A stretch of 9,913 nucleotides of DNA from assembly GCA_030039575.1 (NCBI GenBank), contig JASHVH010000288.1, positions 1 through 9,913 on the forward strand. The letters are read 5' to 3'. The notes beneath the pieces were generated by a model, which was not told the DNA's origin, did no database searches, and saw only the letters and a program-made list of their open reading frames with translations. The translations under genes and the position numbers were made by a program. Shown one piece after another: positions 1 to 7,134 of this stretch (position 1 is the stretch's first letter; each line of letters opens with the position of its first letter). The DNA is from Acidimicrobiales bacterium. GTDB lineage: Bacteria; Actinomycetota; Acidimicrobiia; Acidimicrobiales; Palsa-688.

Positions 1-15
1 AGAGAAGGGACCGAC

Positions 16-2871
16 ATGGCAATTGCGACGGAGCAGATGGGCATCGGCCTCAGCCGTCACTTCACGACGCCCGGGCGCGACCCGTACGACACGGTGACCT
101 GGGAGCGGCGCGACGCCCGCATCACCAACTGGGCCACCGGGGCGGTGGCGTTCGAGCAGTTGGGCGTGGAGGTGCCGTCGGGGTGGAGCGTCAACGCCAC
201 CAATATCCTGGCGCAGAAGTACTTCCGGGGCACCCTGGGCACCCCCGAGCGGGAGTGGTCGCTGAAGCAGGTCGCCGACAGGGTTGTGGGGGCGATCGTC
301 GAGTGGGGCCAGAAGGACGGCTACTTCACCGACGAGGCAGAGGCTGAGACGTTCGAGGCGGAGCTGAAGTGGCTCATTGTCCACCAGCGGGCGGCGTTCA
401 ATTCGCCGGTGTGGTTCAACATCGGGGTGGCGGGGGTCCCGCAGCAGGCCAGCGCCTGCTTCATCCTGTCCGTCGACGACTCGATGGACTCCATCCTCAA
501 CTGGTACGTGGAGGAGGGGAAGATCTTCAAGGGCGGTTCGGGGTCCGGCGTCAACCTCTCGAAGATCCGTTCGTCGAAGGAGGGGCTCCGTGGAGGTGGG
601 ACCGCCTCCGGGCCCGTGAGCTTCATGCGCGGCGCCGACGCTTCGGCCGGCACGATCAAATCGGGGGGCAAGACGAGGCGAGCGGCCAAGATGGTCGTCC
701 TCGACGCGGGCCATCCGGACGTAGAGGATTTCATCTGGTGCAAGGCGATCGAGGAACGAAAGGCGCGGGCGCTTCGCGACGCCGGCTTCGACATGGACCT
801 CGACGGCCGGGACAGTTATTCCGTCCAGTACCAAAACGCCAATAACTCGGTACGCGTGACCGACGAGTTCATGCAGGCGGTCGTCGACGACAAGGACTGG
901 GAGCTCCGGGCCGTCACCACCGGCGAGGTCCTGAAGACGATCAAAGCTCGGGAGCTGTTCGGCCAGATTGCCAAGGCAGCATGGGAATGCGCCGACCCGG
1001 GGATGCAGTTCGACACGACCATCAACAAATGGCATACCGCTCCTAACACCGGCCGCATAAATGCCAGTAACCCGTGCAGCGAGTACCTTCACCTCGATAA
1101 TTCAGCTTGCAACCTGGCCAGCCTCAACCTGCTGACTTTCCTTGATGACGAAGGGAACTTCGACGTCGAGGGCTTCAAGGCAGCCGTAGCGGTCGTGTTC
1201 ACGGGCCAGGAAATACTGGTCGGCAATGCCGATTACCCGACGAAATCCATAGGGGACACGTCCCGTCGTTTTCGCCAGCTCGGGCTGGGGTACGCCAACC
1301 TCGGGGCGCTGCTCATGGCCCAGGGCCTGCCCTACGACTCCGATGCCGGGCGGGCGTGGGCGGGGGCTATCACGGCCCTGATGACGGGCCATGCTTACTC
1401 AGTCTCGGCCCGCACGGCGGCCAGGATGGGCCCGTTCGCGGGCTTTCACGAAAACCGGGAGCCCATGCTCAACGTGCTGCGGATGCACAGGGCGGAGGTG
1501 GCCAAGGTCGACGAAGATCTGGTGCCGCCGGGGCTGCTCTCCGCCGCCCAGGAGGCCTGGGACGTAGCGGTCGAGACGGCCGAGGCGTACGGCGTACGCA
1601 ACTCGCAAGCCAGCGTACTGGCGCCCACGGGCACGATCGGCCTGATGATGGACTGCGACACAACGGGGGTCGAACCGGACCTGGGCCTCGTGAAGACCAA
1701 AAAGCTGGTCGGTGGGGGGACGATGTCGATCGTCAACCAGACCGTCCCCCGGGCGCTGGACAAGCTCGGCTACTCCGGGCAGGAGGTGGCGGACATCGCA
1801 TCGTACGTCGACGAGCACAAGTCGATAATCGGCGCCCCCCACCTGGCCCCGGGCCATTTGGCCGTTTTTGCTTGCTCGATGGGTGACAACACGATCCATT
1901 ACCGCGGGCACGTGCGGATGATGGGCGCGGTGCAGCCGTTCCTTTCGGGCGGCATTAGCAAGACGGTCAACATGCCGGAGGATGCCACGGTGGCAGAAGT
2001 CGAACGGCTGCATATCGACGCGTGGCGGCTCGGCATCAAAGCGATCGCCATATACCGTGACAATTGCAAGGTGGCCCAGCCCCTGGCGACGACGAAGAAG
2101 GTCACCGCCCCCCCGTCGACCCCCGAAGCGCACGACGCCGAGTTGGCCCAAAAAGTGGAAGAACTCGAAAAGGCGTTGGAGCGTCAGACAGTTGTGGTCA
2201 AGAGGCCCATCCACGAGCACATGCCTCGCAAACGCAACTCCTCGACGTTCTCGTTCCGGGTGGCCGACTGTGAAGGGTACGTAACGGTGGGAGAGTTCCC
2301 CGACGGCCGCCCGGGTGAAGTGTTCATAAGTGTGTCCAAGCAGGGTTCGACGCTGGCCGGGATTATGGACGCTTTTGCCATCTCTGTGAGCATGGGGCTC
2401 CAGCACGGCGTGCCGTTGGCCACTTTCGTCCGCCATTTCACCAACATGAGGTTCGAGCCGGCCGGGATGACCGATGACCCCGACCTGCGCTTCGCCTCCT
2501 CCCTGGTGGATTACATATTCAGGCGGCTGGCCGTTGAGTACATGGGCGAAGCCGAACGCATGGATCTCGGGATCATGACGGTCAGCGAACGGATGCAGCC
2601 AACTCTTCCCGGGGTCGAGGAGGCCTCGATAGTGGACCAGCCGATCCGCTCGGATTTCGCGCCAGAGGTGGAACTCGGGGCCGGCGGCGAAGAAGTGCGC
2701 CCCGAGGCGTCGTCGGGCACTAGGGCGACGGGAGCAGCGCCGGGCGCTGACGCCCGCAGGCAGCCGGCGGCCAGCGATGCCCCGTACTGCTACCAGTGCG
2801 GTGTGCAGATGCAGCGGGCGGGCAGTTGTTTTGCTTGCCCGTCCTGCGGGACCACGAGCGGCTGCTCATAA
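16..2871 (+). CDS. nrdJ: Vitamin B12-dependent (class II) ribonucleotide reductase
   Basis: Reduces ribonucleotides to deoxyribonucleotides in the cytoplasm, using adenosylcobalamin to make the thiyl radical, so it needs no oxygen and no separate radical subunit. The 951-residue protein opens with the NrdJ-type 'FTTPGRDPYD..TWERRDA' segment and has no ATP cone. Visible catalytic features are the finger-loop NPCSEY (N352, radical Cys C354, E356), the redox pair C148 (SACFIL) and C365 (SACNLASLN), and the phosphate-binding PTGTIG loop at 537-542. The C354-to-C365 spacing of 11 matches Thermotoga NrdJ. After a charged hinge (about 690-735) comes the NrdJ C-terminal module at about 740-840 ('GYVTVGEFPDGRPGEVFIS', 'GSTLAGIMDAFA'), a variable linker (about 862-922), and a cysteine-rich tail (C925, C928, C938, C941, C944, C950) that probably relays electrons from thioredoxin. 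The ATG at 16 has GAAGGGA just upstream. NrdR boxes or a cobalamin riboswitch, if present, lie outside the window. The identification is secure. Confidence 0.97.
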   Translation: MAIATEQMGIGLSRHFTTPGRDPYDTVTWERRDARITNWATGAVAFEQLGVEVPSGWSVNATNILAQKYFRGTLGTPEREWSLKQVADRVVGAIVEWGQKDGYFTDEAEAETFEAELKWLIVHQRAAFNSPVWFNIGVAGVPQQASACFILSVDDSMDSILNWYVEEGKIFKGGSGSGVNLSKIRSSKEGLRGGGTASGPVSFMRGADASAGTIKSGGKTRRAAKMVVLDAGHPDVEDFIWCKAIEERKARALRDAGFDMDLDGRDSYSVQYQNANNSVRVTDEFMQAVVDDKDWELRAVTTGEVLKTIKARELFGQIAKAAWECADPGMQFDTTINKWHTAPNTGRINASNPCSEYLHLDNSACNLASLNLLTFLDDEGNFDVEGFKAAVAVVFTGQEILVGNADYPTKSIGDTSRRFRQLGLGYANLGALLMAQGLPYDSDAGRAWAGAITALMTGHAYSVSARTAARMGPFAGFHENREPMLNVLRMHRAEVAKVDEDLVPPGLLSAAQEAWDVAVETAEAYGVRNSQASVLAPTGTIGLMMDCDTTGVEPDLGLVKTKKLVGGGTMSIVNQTVPRALDKLGYSGQEVADIASYVDEHKSIIGAPHLAPGHLAVFACSMGDNTIHYRGHVRMMGAVQPFLSGGISKTVNMPEDATVAEVERLHIDAWRLGIKAIAIYRDNCKVAQPLATTKKVTAPPSTPEAHDAELAQKVEELEKALERQTVVVKRPIHEHMPRKRNSSTFSFRVADCEGYVTVGEFPDGRPGEVFISVSKQGSTLAGIMDAFAISVSMGLQHGVPLATFVRHFTNMRFEPAGMTDDPDLRFASSLVDYIFRRLAVEYMGEAERMDLGIMTVSERMQPTLPGVEEASIVDQPIRSDFAPEVELGAGGEEVRPEASSGTRATGAAPGADARRQPAASDAPYCYQCGVQMQRAGSCFACPSCGTTSGCS

Positions 2872-2886
2872 CCTGCTGAGACAGGC

Positions 2887-2921
2887 GTCCGGTCGTCCCG
2901 CTCCCACGGGGACGGCCGGAC
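2887..2921 (+). terminator. Hairpin terminator after nrdJ
   Basis: A 13-bp stem (2887-2899 paired with 2909-2921, all Watson-Crick except one G-T wobble) closes a 9-base loop, starting 16 bases after the nrdJ stop codon. It is followed by CTTGTCC rather than a run of T, as is common for terminators in high-GC actinobacteria. Its position between nrdJ and a separately promoted secreted-protein gene supports termination, which makes nrdJ a transcription unit that ends here. Confidence 0.72.
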
Positions 2922-2940
2922 CTTGTCCGCTCTTGGCGGT

Positions 2941-2946
2941 TAAGCT
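2941..2946 (+). promoter_or_regulatory. Possible -10 element (TAAGCT) of the secreted-protein gene
   Basis: TAAGCT fits the TANNNT pattern of actinobacterial -10 boxes and lies 29 bases before the TTG start at 2976, which would give a short leader containing the GGGAGAG ribosome site. No convincing -35 box is seen at the right distance. The octamer TTAAGCTG containing it recurs upstream of the neighbouring lipoprotein gene on the other strand. The call is tentative. Confidence 0.25.
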
Positions 2947-2975
2947 GGCCGGGAGCGGAGTGTTGGGAGAGTGGT

Positions 2976-3695
2976 TTGAGCAGGGTCCGGGTTCTCGTCT
3001 CGGTTATCGGCGGGGCAGCCATCGCAGCTGTGCCGAGCATGGCAACGGCGGCGGTGGCCGCGGCTGCCCCGACTGCGGCACAGCGGGTCGTCTCGGCCTT
3101 CGAGGCCGGCCTCGGCCAGAGCTCGGTCCGTTGGGTCACGACCGAGTCTGCCAACGGCGCCCAGCTGGCGATTATCAGTGACGTAGGCCGGTCGGCCGGG
3201 TCCCAGATCATTACCTTGACCGAGGACGGCGGAGAAGGTGTCCTGTCTGTCGTGCTCCTGGACAACACGGCCTACATGTACGGCAATGCGGGTGGCCTTT
3301 ACCTTCAGGGTTTTACGGAGGCGGCGGCGACCAAAGAAGCGAACAAATGGATCACGATAAAGCCGTCCAGCGCCGCCTACACGTCGGCCGCGGCCGGCTT
3401 GACGGTGGCCTCCGCGCTGGGCCCGCTGAGGATGGCCGGTTCGGTCACTTCCGTGCCCGGTGTGAAGGTCCTCGGGCTTAGCACCGTCGGGTTCGAAGGG
3501 ACGAGCAAACCCTCCGGCGGTCAGGCGGGGACGGCCGAAAGGCTCTACGTCCGCTCGACCGGGACGCCGCTCCCCGTGGAGGTGGTACAGCAAGGCACCA
3601 CGACCGTGTTCGACAACTGGGGCGAACCGATCAAGGTGACCGCTCCTCGGGGCGCCATCCCTATCCAGGCCAGCTGGTTGCGCCCCGCCAAATAA
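2976..3695 (+). CDS. Secreted protein resembling LppX/LprG (LolA-like) family
   Basis: The 239-residue protein begins with a signal peptide: a short Arg-containing n-region (MSRVRV), a hydrophobic core at about 7-30, and Ala-rich signal-peptidase I type sites around 24-32. There is no lipobox cysteine, and no cysteine at all in the protein, so it is probably exported in free form. The mature part is rich in beta-strand patterns: 'ITLTEDGGEGVLSVVLLDNTAYMYGNAGGLYLQGF' as alternating strands at about 79-113, then 'KWITI' at 124-128, 'LYVRSTGTPLPVEVV' at 190-204 and 'FDNWGEPIKVTAP' at 212-224. This order resembles mycobacterial LppX/LprG lipid carriers and related actinobacterial unknowns. The family match is from memory and the lipid-binding role is inference. 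The only plausible start is the TTG at 2976, preceded by GGGAGAG at 2965-2971. The gene converges on the lipoprotein gene, with 19 bases between the stops. Confidence 0.82.
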   Translation: MSRVRVLVSVIGGAAIAAVPSMATAAVAAAAPTAAQRVVSAFEAGLGQSSVRWVTTESANGAQLAIISDVGRSAGSQIITLTEDGGEGVLSVVLLDNTAYMYGNAGGLYLQGFTEAAATKEANKWITIKPSSAAYTSAAAGLTVASALGPLRMAGSVTSVPGVKVLGLSTVGFEGTSKPSGGQAGTAERLYVRSTGTPLPVEVVQQGTTTVFDNWGEPIKVTAPRGAIPIQASWLRPAK

Positions 3696-3702
3696 CGGCG
3701 GG
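3684..3702. terminator. Short hairpin between convergent genes
   Basis: CCCGCC (3684-3689) pairs with GGCGGG (3697-3702) around a 7-base loop that contains the stop codon of the secreted-protein gene. It sits in the junction between two convergent genes with only 19 bases between stops, so it could end transcription from either side. The stem is only 6 bp and has no T-run, so the call is weak. Confidence 0.33.
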
Positions 3703-3714
3703 CGAGCCGGAGCG

Positions 3715-4977
3715 CTAGCTCTTGCCCTGCCCGAAGAACTGGGCGTCCCCGAAGGTGAACACGGTGCCGTTCGCGCTGAGCAGCCAGTACCCATGACCGT
3801 CGGGGTTCCCGGCTATGGCTGTGACCGGCGCTTTGAGCTGTTCGTTCTCGCCCGGTACGGAACCGTAAAACGGAGCGTACGACGAGGTTGTTTGACCGGT
3901 GGTCACCACCCCGCCGTCCAGGCCGGCCTGCCAGGCCCCGTTGCCACTGGGGGTGACGGCGACCCCAATTAGCGTGGCCGCCAGCGCGGTGCCCGACCCC
4001 CCGCCCAGTTCGGGGAGATCGCCCGGGAACAGGTAGGCGGCGGCGTCGTTAGCCGCGATAACGACGTAACCGCCGGCCGGCCGGGTGCCAATGGCGGCGT
4101 ACGGAGCGTCAGCCGGGCTCGGGCTGCCTTCGGGGTGGGCGTCGCCGAAGCTGAACACGTGCCCGTCGGCCGTCAACAGCCAGTACCCGTGCCCATCCGG
4201 GGTAACGGCCATGCCCGTGACCGGCCCCTGGCTGACCTGGCTGGCCGATGCCGAGCCATACGCGTGCGCGTCGCCAAAGGTGAAGACATGCCCATCTGAC
4301 GCAACTAACCAGTAGCCGTGGCCGTCGTAGGTGCGCGATATGCCGATGATCTCCGACGTAGTGGTATCACTCGCGCTCAGCGAGCCGTACGAGTGGGCAT
4401 CCCCGAAGGCGCTGACGGTGCCGTCCGCCTGCACCAACCAGTACCCCTTGCCGTCGACCGTGGCCGCGATGCCGACATAATCGGAGCCGTTGGTGGAGGG
4501 CGTCGCTGATGTCACGTTGAAAGAGGCCGTAGCCAGCGTGTGGCCGCTGCAGGGGGGGGCCGAGAACTCGTAGCGGCCGGCGCTGATGGGCCCACCGTCA
4601 CCGGTCGTCGACCCACCGAGGTAGGACGGGACGGCAAAGCTGGCGGACCACGAGCCATTTTTGAGCACCGGCGTGGCCATCTTGGTCTGCGGCCCTTTGC
4701 CCGCCTCCCCGTAGCGGCTGAACTCGAAACCGAACCAGTTGTGGTCCAGGACGCAACCCGAGCCGGCGTCCCCGCTCACATCTACGACGGTGCCGACAGG
4801 GCCTGAGTGCACCGACAGGCCGATCGTGCGCGACCCGGAGCTCCCCCCGCACCCGCTCAGGGCAAGGGACAACAGGCCGGCGAGCGCCATACCGGTCATG
4901 AGCGCCGTAGTACGCCGCGCCGGCGTCCTGGCTCGCTCACGCCGCGAACCAGCTTTTCCGTTGTTACTCAGTGCCAT
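3715..4977 (-). CDS. Lipoprotein with six propeller-like GYWL/FGDA repeats
   Basis: A 420-residue cell-surface lipoprotein of unknown function. An Arg-rich n-region (1-25) leads to a hydrophobic core and the lipobox LSGC, with the lipidated Cys at 43, then a Gly/Ser-rich stretch. Residues 51-157 look like an Ig-like beta domain ('SVHSGPVGTVVDVSG', then 'GRYEFSA'), with C75 and C143 available for a disulfide. From about 168 to 417 there are six repeats of about 35-45 residues with the pattern 'G.A.T.DG.GYWL..DG.VF.FGDA...GS'. Repeats 1-3 and 6 are well kept, and repeats 4 and 5 (about 293-372) are degenerate. Such repeats probably fold as a beta-propeller and may bind cell-wall or extracellular ligands, which is inference. 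I chose the ATG at 4977 over the GTG at 5013 because GGAGGAGGAG (4978-4987) sits directly before it and a possible -10 box lies inside the longer version. I see no catalytic motif. Confidence 0.85.
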   Translation of the reverse strand: MALSNNGKAGSRRERARTPARRTTALMTGMALAGLLSLALSGCGGSSGSRTIGLSVHSGPVGTVVDVSGDAGSGCVLDHNWFGFEFSRYGEAGKGPQTKMATPVLKNGSWSASFAVPSYLGGSTTGDGGPISAGRYEFSAPPCSGHTLATASFNVTSATPSTNGSDYVGIAATVDGKGYWLVQADGTVSAFGDAHSYGSLSASDTTTSEIIGISRTYDGHGYWLVASDGHVFTFGDAHAYGSASASQVSQGPVTGMAVTPDGHGYWLLTADGHVFSFGDAHPEGSPSPADAPYAAIGTRPAGGYVVIAANDAAAYLFPGDLPELGGGSGTALAATLIGVAVTPSGNGAWQAGLDGGVVTTGQTTSSYAPFYGSVPGENEQLKAPVTAIAGNPDGHGYWLLSANGTVFTFGDAQFFGQGKS

Positions 4978-4987
4978 CTCCTCCTCC
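4978..4987 (-). promoter_or_regulatory. Ribosome binding site deciding the lipoprotein start
   Basis: GGAGGAGGAG on the minus strand ends directly at the ATG at 4977. The GGAGG at 4983-4987 is 5 bases from the start codon, a good Shine-Dalgarno distance. No comparable site precedes the alternative in-frame GTG at 5013, so this site decides the start. Confidence 0.7.
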
Positions 4988-5002
4988 GGGGTCGTCCCCT
5001 GC

Positions 5003-5008
5003 AGCTTA
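5003..5008 (-). promoter_or_regulatory. Possible -10 element (TAAGCT) of the lipoprotein gene
   Basis: On the minus strand TAAGCT lies 25 bases before the ATG at 4977 and fits TANNNT. The surrounding octamer TTAAGCTG is identical to the one before the secreted-protein gene at 2940-2947. No clear -35 box accompanies it. The call is tentative. Confidence 0.25.
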
Positions 5009-5097
5009 AACACGTCAGCCGCATGCCGGGTTGCAGGGGCCTAGGCTGCCGGGACCTGCGCCGCCCCTCGTACCGGGGAGTGCTGCGGGCCCACCTC

Positions 5098-5139
5098 AGT
5101 TTGGGCAACCGGCACTGAAGTTTGGGCAACCGCCACTGA
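5098..5139. repeat. Tandem pair of 21-base direct repeats
   Basis: Two head-to-tail copies (5098-5118 and 5119-5139) begin AGTTTGGGCAACCG and end CACTGA, differing only at one position (G at 5112 against C at 5133). The block is bracketed by CTCAGT (5095-5100) and ACTGAG (5135-5140), an inverted pair. Spaced copies of a 20-odd-base unit with a core such as TTTGGGCAACCG are typical of the ends of IS21-type elements, so this may be a remnant of an insertion sequence end. No transposase gene is present here. It could equally be a tandem operator for the divergent genes on either side. The repeat itself is certain and its meaning is not. Confidence 0.85.
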
Positions 5140-5180
5140 GCCTACCCGAACTGACGTGCCCTCTCGTATTACGCTAGCTT

Positions 5181-7043
5181 GTGCATTCCCTCGGCTCGGG
5201 ACCGGACCGCCCCCGAGCCTCGATGCCGACGCTACGCGGGAGTGGTTCTTTGGGGAGACGCAAGTTCATCACCGTCGCGTTCCCGGCGGCCGTTGCCGTC
5301 ACGCCACTGCTCGTGGGCGCGGTCAAAGACTGGTCGGACCGCTCAGCCATCTGGTTCTGGGGTGACCAGGCGCTAATCGACATAGAAGCCCGCGACAGCC
5401 TCCTCGGGCGCAACCTGCTCGGCGTGTACGACCGCTATGGCTGGCACCATATCGGGCCTCTTTGGTTGCTCCTCCTGGGCGTCGCCCGCTGGCTGGGAGG
5501 GGGGTCGCCGATCGCACTGGCGATCGGCTTCTATGTCCTCCAGGCCGCCGCCATTGTCGGGATCGTCGTTGTCGCGCACCGGCTCCGGCCCGGCGGGCTC
5601 ATAGCTTGGTGGGCCGCCCTGGTCGTGGTCGGTTACGAATGGAGCTTCGGGCTGGAGCGCCTCGGCACCGTTTGGGCCCCGTACGCTATCGCCCTGCCGG
5701 CGGCCCTGCTGGTCTTGCTCGTGGCCGACGTGGCCGCCAGCCAGGACCCGTGGCCCTCGACCATCGCGGCCGCCGTGTGCGGGTCTTACCTCGTCCAAAC
5801 CGATGTCGGGACCGGCGTGCTGGTGTTGCTCCTTATCTTGGCGCTGCCTTTCGTAAGGGTCACGACGCGGGCTGCGGTCGGGCCCGGTCGTCACAGCGCC
5901 GGGGCCGCCGCCGGCGGCGGCTGGGCGGAGGTGGGGGCCTGGGGCTGGGCCACGGCCAATTGGCGCCGGTGGGCCATCGCCCTAGCCGGTGTGCTCGTGG
6001 TCATCTGGCTGCCGACAGCGCTGCAACAGATCTCGACCAGCCCCGGCAACCTCGTGCAGACGTACCGCTTCTTGACCACCCACCACTCCCTCCGCACGCT
6101 AAGGGCGTCCCTGAGGGCGGCGAACACGCTGTTCGGGTCGTTCCCGTTCCGCACCGGCGAGAGGCCGGCTTCAGCTGACGCCAAACCGGTATGGCTTTTC
6201 GCCCACTCCACATTGACCCACCCCTGGTACCTGCTTTACATTGCCGGAACCGTCGCCGTGGGAGTCGCCGCTCTGGCGAGCCGGAAACTCCCTGCGCTGG
6301 CGCTGGCGACCACTTCAAGCATCGGGATACTGGCGGTGGGATGGTCGATCTTGCTCGTCTACGGCCCACTGTTCCCCTACCTGGTCCTATGGACTGGGTC
6401 TTTGGTCATCCCGGCCTGGATCGCGCTGTGGCTGGTGGTGGCGCCGGCGCCGGCCCCGGCGCCCAACCTCGGCGGGCCAAGGCCTCGGCGGGCGCCGTCC
6501 CCGCCCACCAGGCGCCTGACCGTCCCGCTGCTCGGCGTGGCCGCAGCTACGGCCGTGTGCGCGGCCTTTGTCGGCGAGAAGACGCCACTAACCGATGGGT
6601 CGGCCCGCTACGCCCGCGGGTCATGGCACGCCGTCGCTGGGCCCTCCCTGGCTCGCGGGGTAAAGACGATTTACCTGGACATCAGGAACCAAGAGGCGAT
6701 GCCGGAGGCGGCCGCCATCGCTGACCAGGTGGTCCGTCACGACCGGCGGCTCGAAGTCAACCGGGCGGCCCTGTACTTCTTGGACCCCTCGTTCGCCCCC
6801 CGGCCAAGGGCGGCGCAGTTGAGCATCGTGGTCTGCTGTGGCGAGGGCGACCCTGGGAGGCCGGGCCCAGGTCTCGTGTTCCGGGGCCGGGTCGGGGGCC
6901 AGCGCATCTACACGCTGGCCGGAAACGTGAACTCCCGCCACAGGCGCTCGACGCGTCCGCCGCGGCCTCTTCGTTTTGGCCGGGTGTTCGCCACGGGCTA
7001 TCGGGTCGGTAATTTGAGCCAGGGACATGCCCTGGCCTTGTGA
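5181..7043 (+). CDS. Polytopic membrane protein, probable GT-C-like glycosyltransferase
   Basis: A 620-residue integral membrane protein with about 10-11 hydrophobic segments (about 30-48, 88-104, 109-132, 139-152, 165-183, 195-225, 262-281, 350-365, 370-395, 398-420, 447-463) and a C-terminal soluble part from about 465. The first extracytoplasmic loop carries an acidic signature, GDQALIDIEARD (61-72), followed by YDRYGWHHIGPLW (83-95). Later motifs are QTD (206-208) and LPTALQQISTSPGNL (277-291). I recall this order from uncharacterised actinobacterial membrane proteins. Acidic residues in the first loop plus many membrane spans resemble GT-C glycosyltransferases using polyprenyl-phosphate sugars, which is inference, not proof. 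A Pro/Ala-rich linker (421-445) precedes the last membrane span. The start is uncertain: GTG 5181 has no ribosome site but has TACGCT at 5170-5175 and could be leaderless, ATG 5223 lacks a good site, and TTG 5250 has GGGAG at 5238-5242. Confidence 0.8.
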   Translation: MHSLGSGPDRPRASMPTLRGSGSLGRRKFITVAFPAAVAVTPLLVGAVKDWSDRSAIWFWGDQALIDIEARDSLLGRNLLGVYDRYGWHHIGPLWLLLLGVARWLGGGSPIALAIGFYVLQAAAIVGIVVVAHRLRPGGLIAWWAALVVVGYEWSFGLERLGTVWAPYAIALPAALLVLLVADVAASQDPWPSTIAAAVCGSYLVQTDVGTGVLVLLLILALPFVRVTTRAAVGPGRHSAGAAAGGGWAEVGAWGWATANWRRWAIALAGVLVVIWLPTALQQISTSPGNLVQTYRFLTTHHSLRTLRASLRAANTLFGSFPFRTGERPASADAKPVWLFAHSTLTHPWYLLYIAGTVAVGVAALASRKLPALALATTSSIGILAVGWSILLVYGPLFPYLVLWTGSLVIPAWIALWLVVAPAPAPAPNLGGPRPRRAPSPPTRRLTVPLLGVAAATAVCAAFVGEKTPLTDGSARYARGSWHAVAGPSLARGVKTIYLDIRNQEAMPEAAAIADQVVRHDRRLEVNRAALYFLDPSFAPRPRAAQLSIVVCCGEGDPGRPGPGLVFRGRVGGQRIYTLAGNVNSRHRRSTRPPRPLRFGRVFATGYRVGNLSQGHALAL

Positions 7044-7134
7044 GAAGCCGGGGTGGTGACGCTCTTCAAGTGCCGAACATGACCGCTACCGCCACTGTTG
7101 CCACTATCGCCGGGAAACGGAAGGGGGCCTGGGC

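Noticed and set aside
1..15. Cobalamin riboswitch or NrdR box upstream of nrdJ
   Set aside because: Only 15 bases precede the start codon. They hold a ribosome site and nothing else, so neither element can be seen.
1399..2436. Long open frame of 345 codons antisense to nrdJ
   Set aside because: It lies wholly inside the strongly conserved nrdJ coding region, is rich in His/Arg as expected from the complement of high-GC codons, and matches no family I know.
2940..3794. Open frame of 284 codons antisense to the LppX-like gene
   Set aside because: Its product is Arg/Gly/His-rich low-complexity sequence with no motif, while the opposite strand has a ribosome site, a signal peptide and strand-patterned sequence.
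5462..6178. Second plus-strand frame of 238 codons inside the membrane-protein gene
   Set aside because: It is Arg/Gly/Pro-rich out-of-frame reading of a gene with clear transmembrane segments in the main frame.
6430..6520. Repeated GCGCCGGC/GGCCCCGGC-type sequence in the membrane-protein gene
   Set aside because: It encodes a Pro/Ala-rich linker in frame, and simple codon repetition of Ala and Pro explains it without a separate repeat element.
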